DNA of 64,000 bases, taken from VXNE01 sp963665455 (GTDB taxonomy: Bacteria > Pseudomonadota > Gammaproteobacteria > Pseudomonadales > Azotimanducaceae). Every line of letters starts with the position of its first letter. Position 1 is the first letter of the stretch. Location of the stretch: assembly GCA_963665455.1 (NCBI GenBank), contig OY762279.1:3162001-3226000 (forward strand), in the 5' to 3' direction. Below are positions 40,359 to 48,238 of the stretch, one piece after another. The notes under the pieces were generated by a model. It did not search any database. It had not been told where the DNA came from and worked only from the letters and a program-made list of their open reading frames with translations. Both the position numbers and the translations under genes were made by a program.

Positions 40359-41437
40359 GCGGCGCTTCCGGTACCGGTGCGCGCCTGGTGACGCTCGATC
40401 GATTCGAACAGCGCCTGGAAGTTGCCCTCGCCAAACCCCTCGTCGCGCTTGCGCTCGATGAACTCGAAGAAGATCGGTCCGATGAGCGGCTCGGAGAAAA
40501 TCTGTAGCAGGAGGCGCGGACGGCCGCCCGTCGTCGCGCCATCGAGCAGGATGCCGTGCTCGGCGAGCAGGGAGATCGGCTCCCCGTGGCCCGGGAGTCG
40601 GGCGTCGAGGGCCTCGTAGTAGGTCGGCGGAGGGGGCTCGATGAATGGTACGCCGCGCTGGGCGAGCGCCCCGCAGACGCGCGGCAGGTCCTGGCACGCG
40701 AGTGCGATGTGCTGGATGCCCTCGCCGTTGTACCGGATCAGGAAGTCCTCCACCTGGCCGCCGCCGGCGCCGGGCGCCTCCTCGTTGAGCGGGATGCGGA
40801 TCTTGCCGTCGGGCGCGGTCATGGCGCGCGACACGAGGCCGGTGTGGTGGCCCGCGATGTCGAACCGGCGCGTCTCCCGGAAGTTGAAGATGCGCTCGTA
40901 GAAGCGCGCCCAGTGGTCGATGCGCCCGCGGTACACGTTGTGCGTCAGGTGGTCGACGCGGTCGAGCCCGACACCTCGCGGCCGATGATCGACCCCCGGC
41001 AGGAACTCGAAATCGATGTCGTAGATGCTGCTGCCGGGCTCGCAGCGGTCGATCAGGTAAATCGGCATCCCGCCGATGCCGCGGATCGCCGGCAGGCGCA
41101 GTTCCATCGGTCCGGGTGGCGTGTCCATGGACTGTGCGCCGCGGGCGATCGCGCGGGCGTACGCCTGGTGCGCGTCCGTCACGCGGAAGGCCAGCCCCGC
41201 GACGCACGATCCATGCTCCTCGGCAAGGAACCGGGCGGTACTCCCCGGCTCGTAGTTGACGACGAAGTTGATGTCGTTCTGGCGCCACAGCGCCACCGTC
41301 TTCGAGCGGTGGCGCGCGATCTCCTCGAACCCCAGCATGGCCAGGACCGGCTCGAACCTCCCCGGCCCGCTCGCGGCGAACTCCACGAACTCGAAACCGT
41401 CGAGGCCGATGGGGTTATGCGGTGTGCCTTGTCTCAT
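40355..41437 (-). CDS. hppD: 4-hydroxyphenylpyruvate dioxygenase
   Basis: A 360-residue non-haem iron dioxygenase converting 4-hydroxyphenylpyruvate into homogentisate in tyrosine degradation. Two VOC modules are seen. The iron ligands lie in LDRVDHLTHNVYRG (His), GEGIQHIALACQD (His) and GPIFFEFIERKRDEGFGEGNF (Glu), and the C-terminal GFGEGNFQALFESIERHQ is diagnostic for HPPD. It is divergent from an Lrp/AsnC regulator across a 131-nt gap, and its 3' end overlaps the VOC gene. No homogentisate dioxygenase or fumarylacetoacetase is in the window. Confidence 0.94.
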   Translation of the reverse strand: MRQGTPHNPIGLDGFEFVEFAASGPGRFEPVLAMLGFEEIARHRSKTVALWRQNDINFVVNYEPGSTARFLAEEHGSCVAGLAFRVTDAHQAYARAIARGAQSMDTPPGPMELRLPAIRGIGGMPIYLIDRCEPGSSIYDIDFEFLPGVDHRPRGVGLDRVDHLTHNVYRGRIDHWARFYERIFNFRETRRFDIAGHHTGLVSRAMTAPDGKIRIPLNEEAPGAGGGQVEDFLIRYNGEGIQHIALACQDLPRVCGALAQRGVPFIEPPPPTYYEALDARLPGHGEPISLLAEHGILLDGATTGGRPRLLLQIFSEPLIGPIFFEFIERKRDEGFGEGNFQALFESIERHQARTGTGSAA

Positions 41438-41489
41438 GCCTGCTTCCAGGGGAACCTGTCCCCATCATAGAGAGGAACTCAGGGCATAT

Positions 41490-41505
41490 TTGACCTTTTT
41501 TGACT
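41490..41505. promoter_or_regulatory. paired TTGAC repeats in the hppD/lrp divergent gap
   Basis: TTTGACC and TTTGACT occur one helical turn apart (TTGACC 41490-41495, TTGACT 41500-41505) in an AT-rich patch between the divergent hppD and Lrp-family genes. Either can serve as a -35 toward the regulator (GAAAAT at 41524-41529 as a poor -10), and the spacing suits a DNA-binding protein such as the Lrp-like product. Confidence 0.35.
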
Positions 41506-41568
41506 CTACACGGGGAGTTTGGAGAAAATCCTGCTCATAGAACGTGTGTCTGAGGAGAATTCTTCCAA

Positions 41569-42027
41569 GTGGCCCTTGATCGCACCGATCGGCGCATCCT
41601 GGCCGCCCTGCAGGAAAGCGGGCGCATGTCGAACGTGGAACTGGCCGGGCTCGTGGGGTTGTCCGAATCACCCTGTTTCCGCCGTGTACGCAACCTCGAG
41701 CGCCGCGGCGTCATACGGGGTTATGCGGCGGCGATCGACCCGCGGGCGCTGGACCTGAAGGTCACGGCGTTCGTGCTCGTCACGCTCGAGAAGCAGTCGG
41801 AGGCGCGCACGGGCGAGCTGTACGACCGGATCCGGGGCGAGGCGCACATTCTGGAGTGCCACGCCATGAGCGGGCGGCACGACCTCATCCTGAAGGTGGT
41901 CGCGCGTGACATCGACCACTTCTCGGAACTGGTGATGCGGGGCATCCTGCGGTATCCGGGCGTGCTGCACGTGGAGTCGAGCTTCAGCATGAGCGAGATC
42001 AAGGCCTCACCCATGTTGCCCGCCTGA
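41569..42027 (+). CDS. Lrp/AsnC family transcriptional regulator
   Basis: A 152-residue regulator: an N-terminal helix-turn-helix (DRTDRRILAALQESGRMSN, then ELAGLVGLSESPCFRRVRNLE) and a C-terminal RAM effector-binding domain (ECHAMSGRHDLILKVVARDI, then YPGVLHVESSFSMSEIK). The GTG start at 41569 follows GAGGAG (41552-41557) at a slightly long 11-nt spacing. Being divergent from hppD, it very probably senses an aromatic or branched amino acid and controls tyrosine catabolism. Confidence 0.92.
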   Translation: MALDRTDRRILAALQESGRMSNVELAGLVGLSESPCFRRVRNLERRGVIRGYAAAIDPRALDLKVTAFVLVTLEKQSEARTGELYDRIRGEAHILECHAMSGRHDLILKVVARDIDHFSELVMRGILRYPGVLHVESSFSMSEIKASPMLPA

Positions 42028-42134
42028 CGGCCCCGCGCCGCGAGCGCTTCCCCCGGCCCTTCGAGCCGAAGTAGGGCGGCCTCGAGGGGCCGTACCGCGC
42101 CCGGGACGAACCGCATCGTAGAATCGCGATTCTC

Positions 42135-44534
42135 GTGCGACAGACGTTGGGGGGAAGGTTCTTGGCGGAACGGCTCAGAATCCTCGAACTGGGCACCGGC
42201 GTGGCGTCCGCGTACGCGGCGAAGCTCATGGGCGACGCCGGGGCGGACGTCGTCAAGGTTGAGCCCCCAGGCGGCGATCCGGCGCGGAAGCGGGGGCCGT
42301 TCCCGGACGGCGTGCGCGATCCCGAGAGGAGCGGGATGTTCCTCGCGCTCAACCTGAACAAGCGCGGCATCACGCTCGATGCCACCTCGGAGCGCGGCGA
42401 ACTCGACCGGCTGCTGGCGTGGGCCGACGTGCTGGTGCACGACCTACGGGCATCGGCCGCCGCCGCGGCTGGTCTCGATGCAGCCGCGGTCCGAACCGCG
42501 CACCCGAACCTCGTCACGCTGGCCATCACGCCCTTCGGTCAGACCGGCCCGTACGCCGAGTACGAGGCGGAAGAGCTCACCGTGGCGAACGCCGGTGGCT
42601 GGGCGTACGTCTGCCCGGCGACGTCCACCGATCCCTCCCTGCCACCCCTCAAGGTCTTCGGGGATCAGTGCGCGCTGATGTCGGGGATCGCCGGAACGAC
42701 GGCCGCGCTGGCCGCCGCCCGGGAAGCGCGGCGCTCGGGCGTCGGCGAGTACATCGATCTCTCCGAGCAGGCGTACGTGGCCTCCGTCCTGGAGGGTGGC
42801 CTACCGCTGTACGAGTACACGGGTCAGGTCGCGGCGCGCCACCACACGCGGATGCTCATCCCCTGGCGCATCTTCGACGCCGAGGATGGCCCGGTGTTTC
42901 TGGTTTGCGTCGAGCAGGACCAGTGGGAGCGCCTGGTCGAGTTCATGGGGCATCCGGATTGGGCGGACCTGCCGACGTTCGCCGGGCAGGCCGAGCGCGC
43001 CGAGAACGAGGACATGGTGCACCTGTTCGTGCAGGAGTTCGTGGGCACGTGGCGGGCGCACGAGTTCTATCACCAGGGGCAAGGGCACCGCATCTGCATC
43101 GCGCCCGTGATGGGCCTGCGGGACCTTGCCGAGAACGAGCACCTGCGCGCCCGCGGCTTCTTTGTCGAGGTCGGCGAGGGGGACGCGCGCATGGAGTACC
43201 TCGCGCCGGCGGCGCTCACCACGAGCGGACGCGCGTCTATGCGCCCCGCGCCGCGTCTCGGCGAGCACAATGGGGCGTTCGAGGCGACGCCGCGGGCCGT
43301 GCGGCCGGCCGGTGGCGAACCGCGCCTACCCTTGGCCGGCATCCGCGTGCTGGACCTGACCTGGGCGTGGGCAGGGCCCTTCTGCACCATGAACCTGGCC
43401 CACTTGGGGGCGGAGGTCATCCGCATCGAGTCGGCGAAACGCGCGGACCTCTATCGGCGGCTCCGCATCCGTGACGACGAGTGGGGGGACGATCTCGATA
43501 CTTCCGGGATGTTCAACCAATGGAACCAAGGCAAGGCCAGCGTGTCCGTGGATCTTGGCCATGCCGATGGCATAGAGATCGTCAAGCGGCTCGTGGCCGA
43601 GAGCGACGTGGTGGTGCAGAACTTCGCCACGGGCGTGATGGAGCGGCTCGGCCTCGGCTACGACACCCTGCGCACCATCAATCCCCGCATCATCCTCGCC
43701 AGCATCACCGGCTACGGCCAGACCGGACCCTACCGCCAGTACATGGGCTACGGCCCCGCCATGCCGCCGCTGACGGGGCTGTCGATGGCCACGGGATACG
43801 TCGGCGGTGGACCGGAGGAGTTCGGGCTCTCGATGCCGGATCCGACCGCCGGGATCACGGCCGCCATGAGCGTGGTCTCGGCGCTGCTCAGGCGCGACGA
43901 GACCGGCGAGGGCGACCACCTCGACGTGACGCTGTGGGAAGCCACGGGCGTCCTCAACATGGAAGGCTGGATGCAGTATGCGATGACCGGGGCGGAACCG
44001 GAGCGCATGGGCAACCGCTCCATCCACATGGCCCCCCACGGCTGCTTTCCCTGCGCCGGCGAGGACGCGTGGGTGTCGATCGCGTGCCGGAGCGATGCCG
44101 AGTGGAGGGTGTTGGCTCGTCATATCGATCCGGTTTTGGCCGGAGATGGCCGATTCGCGAGCCTTGCGGACCGGAAGGCCAACGAGGACGCCTTGGAGGA
44201 AGTCGTGGCTGGATGGACCGCCGGCCGGGACCGGTGGGAGGTCACCCGCCTCCTCCAGGGCGAAGGCATCGCCGCCTTCCCGGCCATGACCGCGCGAGAC
44301 ATCGTGGAGGACGGCCATCTCGCAGCCCGGGGCTTCATCGAACGCCTTGAACACCCGAAGGTAGGCCGCCGCGCCCACGCGGGCATTCCGTGGCTGTTCC
44401 ATGCGCGCCAGAACGGAGTCGCGAGCCCCGCGCCGTGTTTGGGGGCCGATACGGACCGGTGCCTGCGGGAGATACTCGGGCTCTCGGAGCGCGACATCGC
44501 GGACTACTACCGGCGTGGTGCCATCGGGGTGTGA
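42135..44534 (+). CDS. tandem-domain CaiB/BaiF CoA-transferase family protein
   Basis: A 799-residue protein made of two class III CoA-transferase domains in tandem (about 10-370 and 395-799). Both have the opening pattern (LRILELGTGVASAYAAKLMGDAGADVVKVE; IRVLDLTWAWAGPFCTMNLAHLGAEVIRIE, shown in parts), an NLNKRG/VDLG block, FGQTGPYAEY/YGQTGPYRQY, and an Asp at the expected catalytic position (LKVFGDQCAL; MPDPTAG). Class III enzymes normally form interlocked dimers, and a fused pair could form a pseudo-dimer. Substrates are unknown. The GTG at 42135 lacks a clear ribosome site; a TTG at 42162 has GGGGGAAGG upstream and may be the true start. A single-domain relative lies at 56517. Confidence 0.88.
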   Translation: MRQTLGGRFLAERLRILELGTGVASAYAAKLMGDAGADVVKVEPPGGDPARKRGPFPDGVRDPERSGMFLALNLNKRGITLDATSERGELDRLLAWADVLVHDLRASAAAAAGLDAAAVRTAHPNLVTLAITPFGQTGPYAEYEAEELTVANAGGWAYVCPATSTDPSLPPLKVFGDQCALMSGIAGTTAALAAAREARRSGVGEYIDLSEQAYVASVLEGGLPLYEYTGQVAARHHTRMLIPWRIFDAEDGPVFLVCVEQDQWERLVEFMGHPDWADLPTFAGQAERAENEDMVHLFVQEFVGTWRAHEFYHQGQGHRICIAPVMGLRDLAENEHLRARGFFVEVGEGDARMEYLAPAALTTSGRASMRPAPRLGEHNGAFEATPRAVRPAGGEPRLPLAGIRVLDLTWAWAGPFCTMNLAHLGAEVIRIESAKRADLYRRLRIRDDEWGDDLDTSGMFNQWNQGKASVSVDLGHADGIEIVKRLVAESDVVVQNFATGVMERLGLGYDTLRTINPRIILASITGYGQTGPYRQYMGYGPAMPPLTGLSMATGYVGGGPEEFGLSMPDPTAGITAAMSVVSALLRRDETGEGDHLDVTLWEATGVLNMEGWMQYAMTGAEPERMGNRSIHMAPHGCFPCAGEDAWVSIACRSDAEWRVLARHIDPVLAGDGRFASLADRKANEDALEEVVAGWTAGRDRWEVTRLLQGEGIAAFPAMTARDIVEDGHLAARGFIERLEHPKVGRRAHAGIPWLFHARQNGVASPAPCLGADTDRCLREILGLSERDIADYYRRGAIGV

Positions 44535-44584
44535 GCAGTCGCGCTCTCTTGACCTTCGAGGTCGAGCGGCGTGAAACTGTGCGC

Positions 44585-44827
44585 ATGAAGAACATCACAG
44601 TCAGCGTAGACGATCAGGTCTACCGGCGGGCGCGGCTCAGGGCCGTCGAGCGCGGTACTTCTGTGTCGGCGGCGGTACGGGACTTCCTAACGCGCTGGTC
44701 GGGGGAAGAAACGGACTTCGAGCGGCGGAAGCGGCTTCAGGACGACACCCTGCGGTCCATCGAGGAGTTCCGGGCGAGTGATCGATTGTCGCGGGAGGCG
44801 GCCCACGACCGTGCCGGCCTTCGTTGA
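44585..44827 (+). CDS. ribbon-helix-helix antitoxin of a broken VapBC-like module
   Basis: An 80-residue antitoxin: MKNITVSVDDQVYRRARLRA followed by VERGTSVSAAVRDFL, a ribbon-helix-helix DNA-binding head, and an acidic/basic tail. Its stop region overlaps by 17 nt the start of a PIN-domain toxin fragment. Closely related in layout to the antitoxin at 33831; in both, the toxin is destroyed. Confidence 0.8.
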   Translation: MKNITVSVDDQVYRRARLRAVERGTSVSAAVRDFLTRWSGEETDFERRKRLQDDTLRSIEEFRASDRLSREAAHDRAGLR

Positions 44828-44927
44828 CACTAATGTCCTCCTCTACGCCGCGAGTACGAACGATCACTGCTGCCTGGAGTTGGTTCGCGCGCGGCTTGTC
44901 GAAATCCAGCAGATTTGGCTGCCCTGA
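44811..44927 (+). pseudogene. truncated VapC-like PIN toxin
   Basis: A 38-codon reading frame starting M-P-A-F-V-D-T-N-V-L-L-Y-A, the first strand and catalytic Asp of a PIN nuclease, then stopping after ...EIQQIWLP. A PIN toxin should be about 130 residues, so the acidic residues needed for catalysis are missing. The fragment ends 3 nt before the stop of the convergent kinase gene, suggesting that a deletion removed the rest. Too short and truncated to be functional. Confidence 0.75.
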
Positions 44928-44930
44928 AGA

Positions 44931-45800
44931 TTAGTCATCGTGGGTGATCCGGGCGATCACTCCGCAGACCCGCCGCACTTCGCCGGGGTCGTTCCGGCGC
45001 GCCCGGTCAAGGTTGAGCAATTGCTTCCAGAGCGCCCAGCCGCGCGCTCTGGCCCAGGTGTCGTCGTCTAGAGCAAGGCGCTCGATGAACGCGGCGCTGC
45101 CGTGGTCGCCCAGCACGGTCCACGCGATCGTCAGGTCGCAGGCTGGATCACCGGCGGCGAGTTGGCCGAAATCGATCACGGCATGTAGCCGGCCTTCCCG
45201 CAGCAAGAGGTTGTCCGGCGCCATGTCGCCATGGATCCAGACCGGGGCCTTCCGCCAGCGGGTGCGGCGGGCCGACTCCCAGACGCGCGTGGCCAGCCCC
45301 GCATCGATGAGTGGTCGCAGCCGCTCGATCAGGCCTAGCGTCTCCTCCTCGTAGACGGCGAGGTCGCCGCCGCGGTGGAAGTTGGCCGGGCCCGGGCCGG
45401 GCGCGTCGGCCGCATCGATTGCGTGCAGGGCGCACAGGAAGTCCGCGAGGTCCTGGGCCAGGTCGCCGAGTTCGCGCAGGTCGGAGGTCGAGGCGGGTTC
45501 GCCCGGAATCCAGCGATTCAGCGTCCAATGCCAGGGAAAGCCGCAGCCAGGCGCGCCGAGGGCGAGGGGTTTGGGAATCTCGACGGGCAGGGCTTCCACG
45601 AGCCGGGGAAGCCATTCGTGCTCGACGAGAACGTGCGCTGCGTAGGGTTCCGCGCTCGGCAGGCGGGCGGCGAGGTGGTGGCCGATCCGAAACGTTCGGT
45701 TGTCGTGTCCGCCGGGCAGCACCTGCGTGACGTCCAAAGGCGCGTGTTCGGGGAATTGCGCGCGAATGAGGCGGCGTACGAGTGGGGCGTCGATGCGCAC
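44931..45800 (-). CDS. aminoglycoside phosphotransferase family protein
   Basis: A 289-residue small-molecule kinase of the APH/CHK fold. The Brenner-type motif HGDMAPDNLLLREG holds the catalytic Asp and Asn, and the metal-binding VIDFGQLAAGDPACDL follows. The N-lobe has GHDNRTFRIGHHLAARLPS. This subgroup (similar to YcbJ/streptomycin kinase-like proteins) is widespread and usually not a resistance determinant; the substrate is unknown. The GTG at 45800 was chosen because the upstream extension to 45842 is not conserved in look. Divergent from the DDN-like gene across 98 nt. Confidence 0.85.
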   Translation of the reverse strand: MRIDAPLVRRLIRAQFPEHAPLDVTQVLPGGHDNRTFRIGHHLAARLPSAEPYAAHVLVEHEWLPRLVEALPVEIPKPLALGAPGCGFPWHWTLNRWIPGEPASTSDLRELGDLAQDLADFLCALHAIDAADAPGPGPANFHRGGDLAVYEEETLGLIERLRPLIDAGLATRVWESARRTRWRKAPVWIHGDMAPDNLLLREGRLHAVIDFGQLAAGDPACDLTIAWTVLGDHGSAAFIERLALDDDTWARARGWALWKQLLNLDRARRNDPGEVRRVCGVIARITHDD

Positions 45801-45898
45801 GGATGACCAGGCTCGGGCGGTTGCGGGAACTCGGCAAGGCAAGTCATTATGGCTTCCCGCGTCGACGACGGTGCGACTCGCGACACCGAGAGCCGGAA

Positions 45899-46345
45899 AT
45901 GCCGACCTGGAAACGCCTCCTCATCACGTGGGCCTTCGTCCCGTTCCACCGCTGCCTCCTCCGCCTTTCGCGCGGGAGGGCGCTGGGCCGCCTCGAGGGG
46001 TTGGGCGTCCTCGTACTATGGACGCGCGGCCGCAAGACCGGTAGACGGCGTTCGTCCCCGTTGCTGTACTTCGAGTTCGACGGCCGCGACGATCTCGTCG
46101 TGGTCGGCTCCAACTACGGTCAGGATCACCACGCGGCGTGGTTTCTCAATCTCGCGTCCGACCCGGAGGTCTGCGTGGAGATCCGGGGGAAGCGCTTCCC
46201 GGCACACGCGCGCACAACCGCCGGGACGGAGCGGACCGCGCTGTTCGAACAGGTGATTGCGGCGAACGCACGCTTCGCCACGTATCGCGCGAGCACCGAT
46301 CGCGAGATTCCCATCGTCGCCCTGCGTCCCGCCGATACATCCTGA
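45899..46345 (+). CDS. nitroreductase/deazaflavin-dependent oxidoreductase (DDN-like, DUF385)
   Basis: A 148-residue split-barrel flavin protein of the Ddn family. Characteristic blocks: VLWTRGRKTGRRRSSPLLYF, VVVGSNYGQDHHAAWFLNL, ASDPEVCVEIRGKRF, and the end YRASTDREIPIVALRP. In mycobacteria such proteins use F420H2 to reduce quinones or nitro compounds. F420 is uncommon in gammaproteobacteria, so this one may use FMN or have been acquired from an actinobacterium-like donor. No F420 synthesis genes are in the window. It lies just left of the integrated element. Confidence 0.85.
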   Translation: MPTWKRLLITWAFVPFHRCLLRLSRGRALGRLEGLGVLVLWTRGRKTGRRRSSPLLYFEFDGRDDLVVVGSNYGQDHHAAWFLNLASDPEVCVEIRGKRFPAHARTTAGTERTALFEQVIAANARFATYRASTDREIPIVALRPADTS

Positions 46346-46416
46346 CAGGGCCGTCGGGGGGGCTGGAGCACCGAGCACCGCCGGCCTTCCCGAACGCGGA
46401 CGCCCCAAGCCGCGGC

Positions 46417-46430
46417 TGGCGCACCCGCAG
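46417..46430. repeat. left attachment site (attL core)
   Basis: TGGCGCACCCGCAG, identical to the last 14 nt of the tRNA-Arg gene as read on the plus strand at 56343-56356. It lies 147 nt before the integrase start, as expected for a tRNA-targeting tyrosine integrase. Confidence 0.85.
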
Positions 46431-46577
46431 TGCGTTGACCGTCCGTTCGGGCCGGTGCGGGCGCGTTCCGCAAGACCTTGATTGTCAAGTCGATTTCCGC
46501 GAACAAAAGTGCGTTGCAGTGCGAGCGCGTGCGAGGTAGTCTAGCGTTCATCGTGGGAACTAACGTGGGAACAAAAC

Positions 46578-47768
46578 ATGGCCAAGTTGACTGCGGCGGG
46601 TGTGCGCAACGCGAAGCCGGGACGCCACTACGACGAACATGGCCTGTGCCTGGTGGTGAAGCCGTCCGGGGCGAGGTCCTGGGTGCAACGGCTCACGATC
46701 CGCGGCCGGCGCCGCGATCTCGGCCTGGGCGGCTTCCCGCTGGTGACGCTCGCGGAGGCCCGGGCGACGGCGCTTGAGAACCGGCGCCTGGCGCGGGCCG
46801 GCGGGGATCCCATCGCGCTGCGCAACGCCGGGGCCGCGCCCACCTTCCGCGAGGCGGTGGACCGGGTGATCGCCATTCACGAACCGAACTGGAAGGACGG
46901 CGGCAAGTCGGCCAAGCAGTGGCGCTCGCAGATGCGCGACTACGCGCTTCCGAAGCTCGGGCGGCTGCGGGTGGACGAAATCACGCCGGCCGACGTAATG
47001 CGCGTCCTGCTGCCGATCTGGACCACGAAGCGCGAGACGGCGCGGAAGCTCCGGGCGCGCATCGGCATGTGCATGAAGTGGGCCGTCGCGGAGGGCTGGC
47101 GCAGCGACAACCCGGCCGGAGACGCCATCGGCGCGGCCCTGCCCCGGAACGGTGCGCACAAGCGGCACCAGAAGGCGCTCCCGCATCGCGACGTGGCCGG
47201 GGCCATCGCCAAGGTGCGGGCGTCCAACGCCACCACGGCGGCGCGGCTGGCCTTCGAGTTCCTGGTGCTGACGGCCTGCCGGTCGGGCGAGGTCCGCGGG
47301 GCGCGGTGGTCGGAAATCGACCTGGACGAGGCCCTGTGGACCATTCCGGGCGAGCGCACCAAAACCGGCAGGGAGCATCGGGTGCCTCTGTCGAACCGCG
47401 CCCTGGCGATCCTGGACGAGGCGGCGGGGATCGCGGACGGCTCCGGGAGGGTCTTCCCGTCGCCCACCGGGCGGGCGCTGTCGGACTCGACGCTCTCCAA
47501 GCTGGTGCGGGAGCTCGGCATCGAGGCCGTTCCGCACGGCTTCCGCAGCTCCTTCCGGGACTGGTGCGGGGAGGCGACCAGTGCGCCCCGCGAGGTTGCC
47601 GAGGCGGCGCTCGGGCACGCGGTGGGGAACGTGGTGGAGGCCGCGTACGCGCGGTCGGATCTCTTCGACAAGCGCCGCGACCTGATGCAGCGGTGGGCGC
47701 GGTACCTGAACCCCACCGCGGCCCCGGTGGTGCCGCTGCGGGTTGACGGGACCGACGCTTCCGCCTAG
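46578..47768 (+). CDS. int: tyrosine-type site-specific integrase
   Basis: A 396-residue P4-type phage integrase: an N-terminal DUF4102 arm-binding domain (MAKLTAAGVRNAKPGRHYD ... GLCLVVKPSGARSWVQR), a SAM-like core-binding domain, and a catalytic domain with Arg in TACRSGEVRGARW, His-x-x-Arg in VPHGFRSSFRDW, His in LGHAVGN and the nucleophile Tyr in VEAAYARSD. All R-H-R-H-Y positions are present. It should recombine the element in and out at the tRNA-Arg 3' end. The gene lies next to attL and points into the element. Confidence 0.95.
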   Translation: MAKLTAAGVRNAKPGRHYDEHGLCLVVKPSGARSWVQRLTIRGRRRDLGLGGFPLVTLAEARATALENRRLARAGGDPIALRNAGAAPTFREAVDRVIAIHEPNWKDGGKSAKQWRSQMRDYALPKLGRLRVDEITPADVMRVLLPIWTTKRETARKLRARIGMCMKWAVAEGWRSDNPAGDAIGAALPRNGAHKRHQKALPHRDVAGAIAKVRASNATTAARLAFEFLVLTACRSGEVRGARWSEIDLDEALWTIPGERTKTGREHRVPLSNRALAILDEAAGIADGSGRVFPSPTGRALSDSTLSKLVRELGIEAVPHGFRSSFRDWCGEATSAPREVAEAALGHAVGNVVEAAYARSDLFDKRRDLMQRWARYLNPTAAPVVPLRVDGTDASA

Positions 47769-47821
47769 AGTGTCCTAATCCGTCCACCTCCGTGCGAAGG
47801 CGGGCGCGACGACTCCTCCGG

Positions 47822-47854
47822 GGTGCGAGATGACCGACATGGTTTGATCGCACC
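47822..47854. promoter_or_regulatory. inverted repeat upstream of the AlpA-like gene
   Basis: GGTGCGA (47822-47828) and TCGCACC (47848-47854) form a perfect 7-bp inverted repeat with a 19-nt spacer, about 20 nt before the start of the AlpA-like gene. Possible operator controlling the element's switch between integration and activation. Confidence 0.4.
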
Positions 47855-47872
47855 ACCACGGAGCAAGTCGAA

Positions 47873-48088
47873 ATGACCACCACCGACCCGAACGCGCCCC
47901 GCGCCGTGCTGCGGCTGCCGCAGGTGCTCTCCTACGTGGGCCTGAGCAAGTCCACGCTGTACGCCAGAATCCGCGGCGGGCAGTTCCCCCGGCCAATCTC
48001 CTTGGGCGGGAATGCCGTGGCGTGGCGTTTGCGCGAGCTCGACGATTGGCTCGAGAGCCGGCCACCGGCGGACGGCGCAGCGGCCTGA
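47873..48088 (+). CDS. AlpA-family regulator (excisionase-like)
   Basis: A 71-residue DNA-binding protein of the AlpA/MerR-like helix-turn-helix type: RLPQVLSYVGLSKSTLYARI, then GGQFPRPISLGG and AVAWRLRELDDWLESR, the usual AlpA pattern. In P4-like satellites and PICIs, AlpA-type proteins activate integrase expression and excision. GGAG lies 9 nt before the ATG. A strong hairpin terminator follows 8 nt after the stop. Confidence 0.85.
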   Translation: MTTTDPNAPRAVLRLPQVLSYVGLSKSTLYARIRGGQFPRPISLGGNAVAWRLRELDDWLESRPPADGAAA

Positions 48089-48095
48089 AACGAGG

Positions 48096-48129
48096 AAGGC
48101 CGGGGCGGCACCCATACCGCCCCGGCCTT
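48096..48129. terminator. 13-bp perfect hairpin after the AlpA-like gene
   Basis: AAGGCCGGGGCGG (48096-48108) pairs perfectly with CCGCCCCGGCCTT (48117-48129) around an 8-nt loop. No T-run follows; it probably separates the int/alpA control unit from the downstream genes. Confidence 0.7.
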
Positions 48130-48238
48130 CGGATCTCCCCGCACATGCCCTGAACGTAGGAGAGCCCGCATTATAAGCACCGACCGGCGCCGCCGCACGC
48201 GGGAGCAAATCGCCACCCTGGAGCGGCAGATTCGCGAC

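Noticed and set aside
39417..41288. A natural VOC-phenylalanine hydroxylase fusion protein
   Set aside because: The two parts are in different frames and each lacks an essential portion, so a deletion join or assembly error explains it better.
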